Source: Mogibacterium timidum ATCC 33093
GTDB taxonomy: Bacteria > Bacillota > Clostridia > Peptostreptococcales > Anaerovoracaceae
DNA length: 64,000 bases
Assembly (NCBI RefSeq): GCF_000525775.1
Contig: NZ_JALU01000004.1
Span: forward strand, 124,001-188,000
Reading direction: 5' to 3'
Position 1 is the stretch's first letter. Each line of letters starts with the position of its first letter. Shown piece by piece: positions 26,203 through 35,288 of the stretch. A model generated the notes under the pieces. It did no database searches and was not told the DNA's origin. It was given only the letters and a program-made list of their open reading frames with translations. The position numbers and the translations under genes are program-made.

Positions 26203-26250
26203 ACAGATTGACGCGACTGTAAGGCTATAAATGAGATCGCGTCAATCTGT
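26203..26250. repeat. Perfect 14-bp inverted repeat before proC
   Basis: ACAGATTGACGCGA (26203-26216) and TCGCGTCAATCTGT (26237-26250) with a 20-base spacer, ending 26 bases before the proC start. There is no T tract after it. It may be an RNA hairpin in the proC leader or a double operator. Confidence 0.85.
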
Positions 26251-26275
26251 ATGTCGGTATAAGCGAGGAGGAAAG

Positions 26276-27079
26276 ATGAAAATAGGGTTTATCGGATCAG
26301 GAGTTATGGCTAATGCAATGATAGGTGGTATCATCAAGTCCGGTTTATGTCAGGCGGATGATATTATCGGTGCAGCTCCTACTGAATGCGGAAGAAACAG
26401 AACTAAAGAGCAGAATGGTATAGAGGTTACAGCCGATAACCTGGAGGTAATAGACAAGTGCGACGTGGTCTTCCTTTCGGTCAAGCCACAGCACTACGCC
26501 CCTGTAATTGCTGAGATCAAGGAGCATGTCAAGGCTGATCAGCTATTCATCTCGATAGGCGCAGGCATAACCTTGGATTATCTCAAGAAGGCTTTTGATG
26601 ACAAGGCTGTCAAGATTGTGCGCGTTATGCCGAATACTCCGTCTCAGGTAGGTGCGGGTATGTCCGCTGCGTGCCCTAATGAATACGTAACTGAAGATGA
26701 AGCGAAGCTGGCAGTTAGCATACTTTCTGCGTTCGGCAAGACTGAGGTAGTGCAGGAGAGTCTGTTTGATGTAGTGACGGGTATCAGCGGCAGCGGTCCG
26801 GCATATGTGTTCCTGTTCATAGAGGCGCTAGCTGACGCAGCAGTTGTTGGTGGAATGCCTAGAAGACAGGCGTATGAATTTGCAGCTCAGACAGTATATG
26901 GATCAGCCAAGATGGTCATGGAAACCGGCAAGCACCCGGGAGAGCTCAAGGATATGGTGTGCTCGCCTTCAGGAACTACTATCGCAGCAGTACGTGCTCT
27001 AGAGGCTAATAACTTCAGAAGCGCAGTGCTGGAGGGAGCAAATGCGGCAACGGAGAGATCTGCGGAGATGAGGGGATAA
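26276..27079 (+). CDS. proC: Pyrroline-5-carboxylate reductase
   Basis: A 267-residue NAD(P)H-dependent reductase making proline from pyrroline-5-carboxylate. It has the N-terminal Rossmann motif KIGFIGSGVMANAMIGG, VFLSVKPQ near residue 68, VRVMPNTPSQVGAGMS near 115 and the family signature GISGSGPAYVFLFIEALADAAV with PGELKDMVCSPSGTTI. Length is normal. ATG 26276 follows GAGGAGG; an in-frame ATG at 26231 falls inside the inverted repeat region and has no ribosome site. In proline-fermenting or amino-acid-fermenting Clostridia it can also help redox balance. Confidence 0.93.
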   Translation: MKIGFIGSGVMANAMIGGIIKSGLCQADDIIGAAPTECGRNRTKEQNGIEVTADNLEVIDKCDVVFLSVKPQHYAPVIAEIKEHVKADQLFISIGAGITLDYLKKAFDDKAVKIVRVMPNTPSQVGAGMSAACPNEYVTEDEAKLAVSILSAFGKTEVVQESLFDVVTGISGSGPAYVFLFIEALADAAVVGGMPRRQAYEFAAQTVYGSAKMVMETGKHPGELKDMVCSPSGTTIAAVRALEANNFRSAVLEGANAATERSAEMRG

Positions 27080-27177
27080 ATTATTAAACTTAATATTGTG
27101 TCATGTATTGAGGCATATAAATGAAAAAAATTATCTTAAAGAATTTTTTATAAACTGTAATAATTAGCCCTCAAACC

Positions 27178-27235
27178 CCTTGAAATACAAGGATATTTGC
27201 AAGAGAACGGATTGAATTTACTACCAATTTACTAC
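27178..27235. other. Attachment-like sequence at the edge of an integrative element
   Basis: CCTTG-AAATA-CAAGG (27178-27192) is an inverted pair with a 5-base centre, the form of an integrase core site. It is followed by two 10-bp direct repeats AATTTACTAC (27215-27224, 27226-27235) spaced one helical turn, like arm sites. TGAAATACAAGG and GAGAACG recur at 27431-27455. No integrase gene is in the window. Read from sequence; the att role is inference. Confidence 0.4.
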
Positions 27236-27343
27236 TTTTGAGGAAAAAGCCTTGATGTACTGTAAAAACTCTTGCGAACAAAGGTGTTTTACCACAGATG
27301 CCATAAGGCATGTTGCAAGGATCAAAATTAAATAGGAAATCGT

Positions 27344-27396
27344 AAAAGCGGTGATCTTTCGCTTCTATAAAGGAAGCATAAGAACACCGCTTTTTT
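27344..27396 (+). terminator. Strong intrinsic terminator at the element border
   Basis: Outer stem AAAAGCGGTG / CACCGCTTTT with an inner GCTTC / GAAGC hairpin and a TTTTTTC tail. It insulates the element from readthrough out of proC. Confidence 0.8.
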
Positions 27397-27430
27397 CATG
27401 CCCATGTTACGAAGTAGAAGCAAATCAGGG

Positions 27431-27498
27431 TGAAATACAAGGCTTTCAGAGAACGATTTTGACAAAGTAAAGGGAATATACCTTTTTCCTCAAAATCG
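27431..27498. repeat. Second att-like word and long hairpin before the RepA-like gene
   Basis: TGAAATACAAGG (27431-27442) and GAGAACG repeat the words at 27181. Immediately after, CGATTTTG (27454-27461) pairs with CAAAATCG (27491-27498) around an inner AAAGG / CCTTT pair. The role is unknown: integrase site, origin or leader hairpin. Confidence 0.4.
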
Positions 27499-27542
27499 CC
27501 TTTTAACTGCGTAACAAATAAAAAATGAAAGGAGTTAAGATC

Positions 27543-28394
27543 ATGGCAGTTTTCAGAGTAGAGAAAAACAAGGGATACACCGTCATGAGCAATCACCACC
27601 TGCGAAATAAGGAACTGACCCTAAAGGCGAAAGGCTTACTTTCTCAAATGCTGTCGCTTCCGGAAAACTGGGACTATACCCTTGCGGGACTGTCTCATAT
27701 CAAACGGGAGAAGATCGACGCGATACGCGAAGTGGTAAAAGAGCTGGAACAGGTAGGATATATTGTCCGTTCCCAGACAAGGGACGAAAAAGGCCGGCTG
27801 CGAGGCGCAGACTACGTGATCTATGAGCAGCCACCTGCATCGGATCTACCTACATTGGAAAATCCAACGCAATTAAATAAAGATATACAAAAAACTGATC
27901 TATCAAAAAAAGAAGAAATAAATAAAGATATATTAAATACCGATTCCATTCCCATCCTTTCACCTGACCCCTCTCCTTTGAGTGAGTGGGATCCATTACC
28001 CGAAAAGAACGGAACGGAACAGAAAGACGCATACAAAATCTATGAGGAAATTATCAAGGACAATATCGAGTATGAACACCTCATAAGCACAAAACGCCTT
28101 GACCGTGATCGCATCGATGCAATCCTTGACCTTATTCTTGAAACTGTATGCAGCAAAAGAAAGAAAATCCTGATTGCAGGTGATGAATACTCTGCGGAGC
28201 ATGTAAAGGCAAAATTCATGAAGCTTGACAGCAGCCATATTGAATTTGTCCTTGACTGTATGCAGGAAAACACCACAAAGGTAAGAAACATCAAGCAGTA
28301 TCTAAAGGCGGTGCTTTTTAACGCTCCGTACACAATCGGAAACTATTACACCGCTCTTGTTAATCACGATATGTACGGAAGAAATGACTTCTAA
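27543..28394 (+). CDS. RepA-N/DUF6017-type replication initiator-like protein of a mobile element
   Basis: A 283-residue protein of the helix-turn-helix plus DUF6017 type found near the ends of conjugative and mobilisable elements in Firmicutes, usually annotated as replication initiator protein A. The N-terminal ~100 residues (FRVEKNKGYTVMSNHHLRN, LTLKAKGLLSQMLSLPENWDYT) form the winged helix; a low-complexity Ser/Pro linker follows (~105-165); the C-terminal ~110 residues (KQYLKAVLFNAPYTIGNYY) are the conserved tail. ATG 27543 follows AAAGGAG; an upstream ATG at 27525 contains that site. The encoded element is largely missing here. Confidence 0.75.
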   Translation: MAVFRVEKNKGYTVMSNHHLRNKELTLKAKGLLSQMLSLPENWDYTLAGLSHIKREKIDAIREVVKELEQVGYIVRSQTRDEKGRLRGADYVIYEQPPASDLPTLENPTQLNKDIQKTDLSKKEEINKDILNTDSIPILSPDPSPLSEWDPLPEKNGTEQKDAYKIYEEIIKDNIEYEHLISTKRLDRDRIDAILDLILETVCSKRKKILIAGDEYSAEHVKAKFMKLDSSHIEFVLDCMQENTTKVRNIKQYLKAVLFNAPYTIGNYYTALVNHDMYGRNDF

Positions 28395-28406
28395 AGGAGA
28401 AAACTT

Positions 28407-28670
28407 ATGAAACAGGGAACCCTTATCTTTGATGAATATCGCGACCGCTATGACATCCGTTTTGACATCGCCGATTATTACGGTGGGTTCCCCTGCGGGG
28501 ACTGTCTGGCGGTATTTACCCGTGGCAAATGGAAGCCCACACGAATGGAATACAGCGATAACTGGCACCTTACAGGCATCCGTACCGATGACTTAAACGG
28601 GCTTTTGGTACGGATTTATATTGATATAGCCGCAAGAAGCGAAGAAAGGAGGACGAGATTTGCAGGATGA
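28407..28670 (+). CDS. DUF5348-family small protein of a mobile element
   Basis: An 87-residue protein of a family that in Firmicutes conjugative elements sits between the RepA/DUF6017 gene and a large serine recombinase. The pattern DEYRDRYDIRFDIADYYGGF, CGDCLAVF and WKPTRMEYS is typical. No function is known. It starts 12 bases after the RepA-like gene with AAAGGAG upstream, and its stop overlaps the TTG start of the next, broken frame. Confidence 0.65.
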   Translation: MKQGTLIFDEYRDRYDIRFDIADYYGGFPCGDCLAVFTRGKWKPTRMEYSDNWHLTGIRTDDLNGLLVRIYIDIAARSEERRTRFAG

Positions 28671-29488
28671 AACAAACGAAAAAGTAATCGCCTTGTATAT
28701 CAAGGGCGGAGACCTTCCTGTTATACAAAAGGCGTTTTTTAGAAACTTAATTGCTTTTTTCGTTGCCTGTGGGATTTTAATGAAAAATCGTGAAAAAATT
28801 GTTTTTCCAAAGGGCAGAGGTTGGATTGACCTTATGGCAAGGCCTTTTTTTGGACGGCAGGTATATTTGCAAACTTTTATGCCGTTGACAACCTTGTGGT
28901 AAGTGATGCGTCAATATTAAATAAACTTTCGCCATTTTTTGTGATACTGTTTTCCTATATTCTGCTCAAGGAGAAGATGAAGCCTTTTCAGGTCTTTTGC
29001 GTGTTCATGGCTTTTGTGGGAACCCTTTTCGTAATAAAACCCGGTGCCTCCGGCATGCCTCTGATTCCTTCTCTTGTGGGACTTTTCGCGGACTGTGTGC
29101 GGGGATTGCATATACATGCGTTAGAAAACTGGGACTGTAGGGCATCAGCGGATCGTTTATAGTTCTTTTCTTTTCAGGTTTTTCATGCTTGATATCTCTG
29201 CCCTTTATTGTGATGAACTTTGCACCGATGACAATCATGCAGACGGTTATTTTGATTATGGCAGGTGTGGCAGCTGAAGGGGGACAGTTTTTCATTACCA
29301 TGGCTTACTCCCATGCCCCGGCAAAGGAGATTTCAATATACGATTATTCACAGATAATTTTTGCAACGGTGCTGTCGTTCTTCGTACGGGGACAGATTCC
29401 TGATCATTTGAGCTTCATCGGATATGGAATAATTATAGGTGCATCCGGCATCATGTTTATATATAACAATAAGAGGGTCAGTAATTAG
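28660..29488 (+). pseudogene. EamA/DMT permease pseudogene fused to a recombinase N-terminus
   Basis: AAGGAGG (28647-28653) and TTG 28660 open a frame reading LQDETNEKVIALYI, which resembles the first residues of element-encoded serine recombinases. It then runs into GDLPVIQKAFFRNL, the inside of an EamA drug/metabolite transporter lacking its first helix. EamA continuity requires a one-base shift near 28853-28856, a second shift near 29090-29093, and crosses an in-frame TAG at 29138-29140 before ending at YNNKRVSN. Three lesions make it non-functional. The join marks a deletion or recombination scar about base 28700. Confidence 0.8.
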
Positions 29489-29720
29489 CTTTTTTGAAGT
29501 AATTTAGCAATGTGAATTATGAAATGGTGAATTGCAAAATAAATTATTGCAAACAAGACGGAAGTCTGAATTATAAAAAAATAAATAAATGTGGACTTAT
29601 GTTCTTTTAGTGTGGTATATTGATGTGAATAGAGGAGTAAGATAATCTTATATTACTTAATATGTGTCGGCAAAGTTTCAGTTTAGTTGACATGAAATTT
29701 TAGGAAAGGAAAAGAAGGAA
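29489..29720. other. AT-rich leader/promoter region of the adhesin
   Basis: Very AT-rich, with no gene. TATATT at 29616-29621 could be a -10, but I cannot place a convincing -35. The ribosome site is GAAGGAA just before ATG 29721. Confidence 0.35.
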
Positions 29721-32588
29721 ATGAGAATAAGAGCAAAGAAGGTAAGTACCCTGTTTCTGTCGCTAATGCTTCTAATTAGCGGTTTTTCAGGATTTTTTAC
29801 CGGAAACGAAGTGTTTGGGGGAACCGGAGTTGACCGTGTAAAAACAAAGATTACCAGGTTTGAAATCAAAGACCATAATGGTGGCACTATACCTCCGGGA
29901 CAGCCACTTGGATACTGGAATAAGTTCCGTTTGGACATGGATTGGGATGCCAGCATGTACGGAGCTGAATTAAAGGAAAACGACTATTTTACTATTACGT
30001 TGCCTAAGCAATTTATATTTCCGAAAGATGGTCCATATGTGAATTTTCCACTCTATGTACCGGGTACAAATACCGTAATAGCCAATGCGCATGTGGACTC
30101 TAAAGGCGAAGCAGGCGGCGGTACGGTAAAGGTCACCTTTACGAAGTATGTAGAGGGGAAGGATAATATAAGAGGGAACTTATTTTTAGAAGCGACCTTT
30201 GCACATCATAATATTAATGCCGGCGGACAAAACACCATAGTTGTAAGCATCGGAGGAGTTTCTACACAAGTTGATATTAACATAGGACCAAAACCGACGC
30301 TTAACGATGAAGTATTCACTAAGTGGGGAGAAAAAGTAAACGGTAACGAAAATCAGGCACAGTGGGTACTTCGTATCAACCACAAAAAAGGAGATTTCTC
30401 CAATGTGGTAATAAGAGACGAACTCTTTGTCAGTTCCGGAAATCTTCCACCGGGAATCCATTATCTTCCTGAAAGTTTTGAGTTGAAGGAAGTGGAGATG
30501 GATGCCTATGGTTGTGTAACAAAGGTTGTTAAGACATATACCTATAACGATTTAAAGAAATATTTAACGTTTTCTAACGGTAAGACAAAATTTGAATTTG
30601 AATTCAGCAAACTGCTTGGCAATACAAAAGGCAAGCAGTTTAGAATGGGATATAAATCCACATATATTCCTCAGCTTATGTTAAAAAACAAATCTTATTT
30701 TCAAAGTAAGGGGAATAACTACGAATCGGACAGTTATTGGGTGAACTCCCAAGCAGGCGGTAGTGGACAGGGCGACCTAATTCAGAAGATCAAAATCATT
30801 AAGATTGACGAAGAAAATAATGAAATAAGACTGCCTAACGCTGAATTCAAGATTACTAATGTTGCAGATGGTTCACACTTTACTCTGACAACAAATGCTC
30901 AGGGAGAGGCTGTCTCAAATAAATTAAAACCCGGAAAGTATAAAATCAAAGAAACAAAGGCCCCTGTTGGATATGTCCTCGACCCTACAGAGCATGAAGT
31001 GACTGTAGTGGCGGGAGAAGCACTGTTCTGGACAGGAAAAAATAAGAGAAGCAAGGTAAATATTCCTGTAACCAAGATATGGAAAGATGGAGATAACCAG
31101 GACGGAAAACGCCCGGATAGTATAAAAATTCAGCTTCTGGCAGACGGACAGGAAGTAGCAGGGAAGACGCTAACTTTGACAAAAGATAATAACTGGACAG
31201 ATAGCTTCAAGAACCTTGACGAATATAAAGGTGACAAGAAGATAAATTACACGATAAAGGAAGTTAAAGTTGAAAACGGTTACACCAGCGTTACCACAGG
31301 TTCGGCAGAAAACGGATTCAAGGTAACAAATACAAGAGAACCTGAAAAGACTAAAGTAGAAGGTGAGAAAACCTGGGATGACGCAAATGATCAGGACGGA
31401 AAGAGACCAAATGAAATAACGGTAAATCTTCTTGCAAACGGAAAGAAAGTAAAGGAAGCTAAGGTTACTAAAGATACTAACTGGAAATACAGCTTTACCG
31501 ACCTTGACAAGTACAAGGACGGTCAGGAGATAACGTACACCGTAACAGAGAATGAGGTAAAAGACTATACCACTAAAATCGAAGGTTATAAGATCACCAA
31601 TAGCTACACGCCCGGAAAAACAAGTGTAACCGTAACTAAGAGCTGGGAAGATGCAGATAACCAGGACGGAAAGCGTCCAAGCAGCATCAAGGTGCAGCTG
31701 TATGGAAATGATAAAAAAGTAGGAGAAGAAGTAACGCTCAACGAAGGAAATAGTTGGACTCATACATGGGCAAAGCTTCCAAAGAACGCAGCAGGAATAC
31801 CTATAAAGTATACGGTAAAAGAAGTAGGGGAAGTAGATAATTACACCACATCGTATGGTGAAGACAGCCAGGGCAATATAATCATCACTAACAAGCATGT
31901 ACCTGAGAAGACCAAAGTGGAAGGACAGAAGACATGGAGTGATAATGATAATCAAGATGGAAAACGTCCGGAGTCAATTACGGTAAATCTTCTGGCTGAC
32001 GGCAGGAAGGTGAAGGAGGTTAAGGCTACAGCAGCTACCGACTGGAAATACAGCTTTACCGATCTTCCGAAGTATGAAAACGGAAGGGTGATTAAGTACA
32101 CTGTAACGGAAAATACCGTAGATGACTACAATACCGAGATAGAAGGCTATGATATCAAAAATAGCTATACTCCTGAGGAAACCTCTGTAACAGTAACCAA
32201 GAGATGGAACGACAGCAACGATAAGGATAGAATAAGACCTGAACGTATCAAAGTACAGCTCTATGCGAACGGAGAGAAGAAGGGAGAAGCTGTTGAGCTT
32301 AAGGCAGGAAGCAATTGGAGCTATACATGGAACAGGCTTCCTAAGAAGGCTAAGGGAAAGGATATAAAGTATACCGTTAAGGAGGAAGGAAGTCCTTCGG
32401 GTTATACGGTGAGCGTGGATGATAAGGATCATGGTAACATCATCATCACCAACAGCCATACACCTAAGGAGATTACGAGACCTAAGACAGGAGATGCGAA
32501 CAGATTCATCGCTTATCTGGCAGTGATGCTTATCTCTGCAGCGGCGGTTATAGGACTGCTAGTTTCAAGGAGACGCATAAGGAATTAG
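29721..32588 (+). CDS. Cell-wall anchored Cna-B adhesin
   Basis: A 955-residue surface protein. Residues 1-~33 are a signal peptide (RAKKVSTLFLSLMLLISGFSG). Residues ~35-350 resemble the two-domain collagen/fibrinogen-binding head of MSCRAMM adhesins (FTITLPKQFIF, NHKKGDFSNVVIRDEL). A SpaA-type domain follows (IKIIKIDEENNEIRLPNAEF, KIKETKAPVGYVLD, ~355-440), then five Cna-B repeats (~445-915) each with VTKxW, YTVxE and ITN, the Lys/Glu/Asn set for internal isopeptide bonds. The end has the sortase signal RPKTGD, a hydrophobic helix and RRRIRN. The motif is RPKTG instead of LPXTG. More AT-rich than the flanks, so probably acquired. No sortase is in the window. Confidence 0.88.
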   Translation: MRIRAKKVSTLFLSLMLLISGFSGFFTGNEVFGGTGVDRVKTKITRFEIKDHNGGTIPPGQPLGYWNKFRLDMDWDASMYGAELKENDYFTITLPKQFIFPKDGPYVNFPLYVPGTNTVIANAHVDSKGEAGGGTVKVTFTKYVEGKDNIRGNLFLEATFAHHNINAGGQNTIVVSIGGVSTQVDINIGPKPTLNDEVFTKWGEKVNGNENQAQWVLRINHKKGDFSNVVIRDELFVSSGNLPPGIHYLPESFELKEVEMDAYGCVTKVVKTYTYNDLKKYLTFSNGKTKFEFEFSKLLGNTKGKQFRMGYKSTYIPQLMLKNKSYFQSKGNNYESDSYWVNSQAGGSGQGDLIQKIKIIKIDEENNEIRLPNAEFKITNVADGSHFTLTTNAQGEAVSNKLKPGKYKIKETKAPVGYVLDPTEHEVTVVAGEALFWTGKNKRSKVNIPVTKIWKDGDNQDGKRPDSIKIQLLADGQEVAGKTLTLTKDNNWTDSFKNLDEYKGDKKINYTIKEVKVENGYTSVTTGSAENGFKVTNTREPEKTKVEGEKTWDDANDQDGKRPNEITVNLLANGKKVKEAKVTKDTNWKYSFTDLDKYKDGQEITYTVTENEVKDYTTKIEGYKITNSYTPGKTSVTVTKSWEDADNQDGKRPSSIKVQLYGNDKKVGEEVTLNEGNSWTHTWAKLPKNAAGIPIKYTVKEVGEVDNYTTSYGEDSQGNIIITNKHVPEKTKVEGQKTWSDNDNQDGKRPESITVNLLADGRKVKEVKATAATDWKYSFTDLPKYENGRVIKYTVTENTVDDYNTEIEGYDIKNSYTPEETSVTVTKRWNDSNDKDRIRPERIKVQLYANGEKKGEAVELKAGSNWSYTWNRLPKKAKGKDIKYTVKEEGSPSGYTVSVDDKDHGNIIITNSHTPKEITRPKTGDANRFIAYLAVMLISAAAVIGLLVSRRRIRN
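31348..32461 (+). repeat. Duplicated two-domain Cna-B unit in the adhesin
   Basis: The last four Cna-B domains form two ~555-bp units (about 31348-31908 and 31909-32461). Each is a TKVEGxKTW-type domain followed by a TSVTVTKxW-type domain. Domains 2 and 4 match each other better than their neighbours, as do 3 and 5, showing duplication of a pair rather than of single domains. Confidence 0.75.
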
Positions 32589-32679
32589 CCGCAGGCGGTG
32601 ACAGATTAAAGACCTGAAATATCAGAGCGGAATCTGACATCCTGAACCGACCAAACAAGAACGGCACAAGAACAGCAGA

Positions 32680-32716
32680 CGAAAAGGCGATCGAAGTAGA
32701 TTTGATCGCCTTTTCG
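32680..32716 (+). terminator. Intrinsic terminator after the adhesin gene
   Basis: A perfect 13-bp stem CGAAAAGGCGATC / GATCGCCTTTTCG with an 11-base loop. The arms include A and T runs, so it works on either strand. Confidence 0.8.
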
Positions 32717-33147
32717 GGTGCATAATTTTCTTCGGGTCCATAACGTTTTTTGAGGTGTGGTCTTAAAAGCTGTTCCATAGATTGGAGTCTAAATGAAACC
32801 GGAGAGTAATGATTTCTCGTAGCTGAGAAGACATTAACCTCCAATTTTACATGGAATCAAGAATTATTTCATTAGTTTAACTTAATTATTTTTTTAACCA
32901 TTTAAATTTCATTTAAGAACCTTTATTAAGAGTATAGAGGCATCTTGTTTGGTACTACCTTACTGTGAACACCCTGCATTCTCCAAGCCTATAAGAAAAT
33001 GTTCAAGAACAATTCACGCCGGATTCTTGAAAAACCGCGGATATTAGCATATAACATATTCTATATTGTTGTGTAGATTAGTCCGATGGTGTGATGGAGA
33101 GCGCATGAAAGGTTATCTCTCCATACTGGAAACTTCCTACAAATAGG
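32717..33147. other. Non-coding AT-rich region, no gene seen
   Basis: There is no supported coding frame. It contains a small inverted pair TTCAAGAA / TTCTTGAA (33002-33009, 33024-33031). The kinase-like frame downstream becomes recognisable only from about 33148, so a deletion end point probably lies near there. Confidence 0.4.
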
Positions 33148-34359
33148 GTATATCAGAGCGCCGCATCAATCAGTCCGCTGCACAGGCTGTTTTGGACAAG
33201 CATCGGCGAGCCGTATTCCCATGGTCCCGGATACTTTGTCGTGATGGCGTGGATTGCGCTGCTGACGCTTATGGCAATGTTCACCGTCTCGTCTCGTGCA
33301 AAGGTCCCGAAAAAGCCGCAGGTTTCGCTTCTGCCGCTTCTTATGCTGCTTGTCATTGCCATATACATTGTCTTAATCTTTTTCTTTCCGAAAACGTGGA
33401 AGCTTGTCTCCAGCGACTACACAAGCTTTTTCTGCATGGCTTCTGTAGGGTTGATGCAGGCGTGTATCGCATCGGGGATGATACCCACCAACACGGGGTA
33501 CGCAAAAATATTTGAAGCTACCGACAAGGAAATATTCATTATGGATGACGACTGGAACATCCGCTATTCTTCGGGCGGCGCGATGCCGCCGGGCACCGAG
33601 CTTCTCAAAAAGACGGAAGATGGCGTTCTCCAAACAGACGGGCATACGCTCTTGAAGGGATGCCGTCTCCATCCCGGTCATGTGGTCTGGATGGAGGATA
33701 TTTCTGCCCTTGCATCGGTTCTTGCTGAGCTTGAACAAAACAGAGATGAGCTGTCCTACAAAAACGAACCGGAGATGGAAACCCGCAAAACGGAGCTTGC
33801 CATGTCCAAGGCGCAGGAGAAAAACCGCCTTTACGATGCGTCTTGGCAGGCTACGGCAAAGCAGAATAAGCTACTGCATGAAACGCTTGACGCATATTTT
33901 AGTGAGTCGGAGAAGAGCAGAAAGAAGGAGCTGCTTGCCACAGCTGCCGTGCTGTGCGCGTATATCAAGAGAAAAGGAAATCTTATCTTCGTAGGAGACG
34001 GCGACAGAGTGACGGCGCAGGAGCTTAAGCTTTGTTTTAATGAATCTCTCGGAAACGCGGAGCTTTTAAAAGCCGACTGCTGCATGGATTATGCGCTTTC
34101 GGACGAAACGGCGCTGCCCACCCAATCCGCTATGTGCCTTTATGACAGCTATGAATCCGCCATAGAAGCCGCCCTGCCGGATATTAGCTTTGTATTTTTG
34201 CGCATCAGAGAGGACGGCGAAAATATCCGCGCGATTTACAGCATCGTTTCATCGCGGGACCTGTCAGCCGCCGTTTTCCCGAAAGAGGTAAACGTTGCAA
34301 GGGACGACGATACATGGATCGTTTCCCTGTCTGTCCCGAAGGGAGGCGGAAGGCTATGA
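33148..34359 (+). pseudogene. 5'-truncated membrane sensor (histidine-kinase-like)
   Basis: Reading in frame from 33148 gives YQSAASISPLHRLFWTSIGE and then PYSHGPGYFVVMAWIALL, the middle of a multi-helix sensor N-terminus similar to the 7TM histidine-kinase input domain. An upstream TGA at 33106 and absence of any start codon before GTG 33241 show that the first helices are lost. Remaining are about three helices, a PAS-like segment (EIFIMDDDWNIRYSS), a coiled coil (~170-240) and a C-terminal part without recognisable H, N or G boxes. GTG 33241 has no ribosome site. It overlaps the next gene by 4 bases (ATGA), so the pair was once co-translated. Confidence 0.65.
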
Positions 34360-35288
34360 CGCTGTTTTACGAATGCGATTATCCGATGCGCTTTTCTTAT
34401 ATGCTATTTCTAATGGTTACGATACTGATGTTGGTAGTTCTGATGTGGAAGCTTATTCTCGGAAAACACAGCAAAAGTGGCGTCATCGCCTGCGCTGCCG
34501 GTTTGATGCTTACGCTTGGCGTATATTCGGTGCTTTTGGACGACCATATCGTTCCGCAGGATGCCATAAACTGGCAGGGCCACAAGGCTCCGCTGCCGAT
34601 CGCTGGGCTCTGGCTCATCACCGCCGTCATCTTTCTCGGGGGTGCATACGCTATTCTGCTTTGCCACACGAGGGATAAAAGGAAGGTGACGGAAAGCAGT
34701 ATCAAGGAAGCGATTGATGAGATTCCGATGGGGTTGGGCTACTTCCGGCAAAATGGCGTATCTATGCTGATCAATCGCCGGATGGCGGAGATCTCCGAGA
34801 TCGTGTGCGGCAAGGTGCTGATGACCTTTGAAGAGCTTTCGGACATGCTCGAGGGGAGATCGGATTGGAAGGAAACGGAGGATGTTTACCGCTTGCCGGA
34901 CGGATCTGCCTGCCGCTATGTCGAGGATGAACTCGTTACAGCAGCAGGCGAGCGGTTTCGGGTTGCGTACTTCTACGATGTCACCAAACTTGTTCGCCGA
35001 AAGAAGGAACTGGATGCTCAAAATGAAGAGCTGAGGATAATGTCTGTCCAAAACAGGCGTCTCAGAGAGAATGTCGGTCAGCTTGCCAAAGAGGAAGAGC
35101 TCCTCTTCTTCAAAACAAAATGGCATGACACGATGGGTGAGGGCTTAACGGCAATACGCAGAACGCTGCTGGCCTCTCTGCCTGAGAATGAAACGGACGA
35201 TTCACTCAGAAGCTTAAGCGATGCCATTACCGTAATACAGAGGGACAACGACGATTCGGATCAGCGGCGCGTGGCAATCTCTTTTTGA
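34356..35288 (+). pseudogene. 3'-truncated sensor histidine kinase
   Basis: Starts at ATG 34356, overlapping the upstream TGA, with GGGAGGCGGAAGG before it. It has three membrane helices (~12-35, 45-65, 82-102), a PAS-like domain (~115-205, ending VAYFYDVTKLVRRKKELD), a coiled coil and an H-box-like WHDTMGEGLTAIRRTLL near residue 262. The frame stops about 40 residues later (QRRVAISF) without any ATP-binding N, G1 or G2 box, so the catalytic domain is missing. No response regulator follows. Together with the preceding gene this is an internal fragment of a larger signalling locus. Confidence 0.65.

Noticed and set aside
27080-27542. tRNA gene as the insertion site of the mobile element
   Set aside because: I could not find a T-loop GTTCRANNC motif or an acceptor-stem pair in this stretch.
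29588-29640. SARP-like ATGTG repeats before the adhesin
   Set aside because: ATGTG, ATGTT and GTGTG occur at ~10-bp steps but spacing and sequence drift; in an AT-rich region this is compatible with chance.
31170-31955. Long minus-strand frame (261 codons) opposite the adhesin
   Set aside because: It mirrors the Cna-B repeats on the other strand, has a low-complexity Ile/Tyr/Phe/Cys-rich composition, no ribosome site and no known family.
34410-35126. Minus-strand frame (238 codons) opposite the second kinase fragment
   Set aside because: Antisense shadow of a recognisable PAS/kinase frame; no start signal or family marks.
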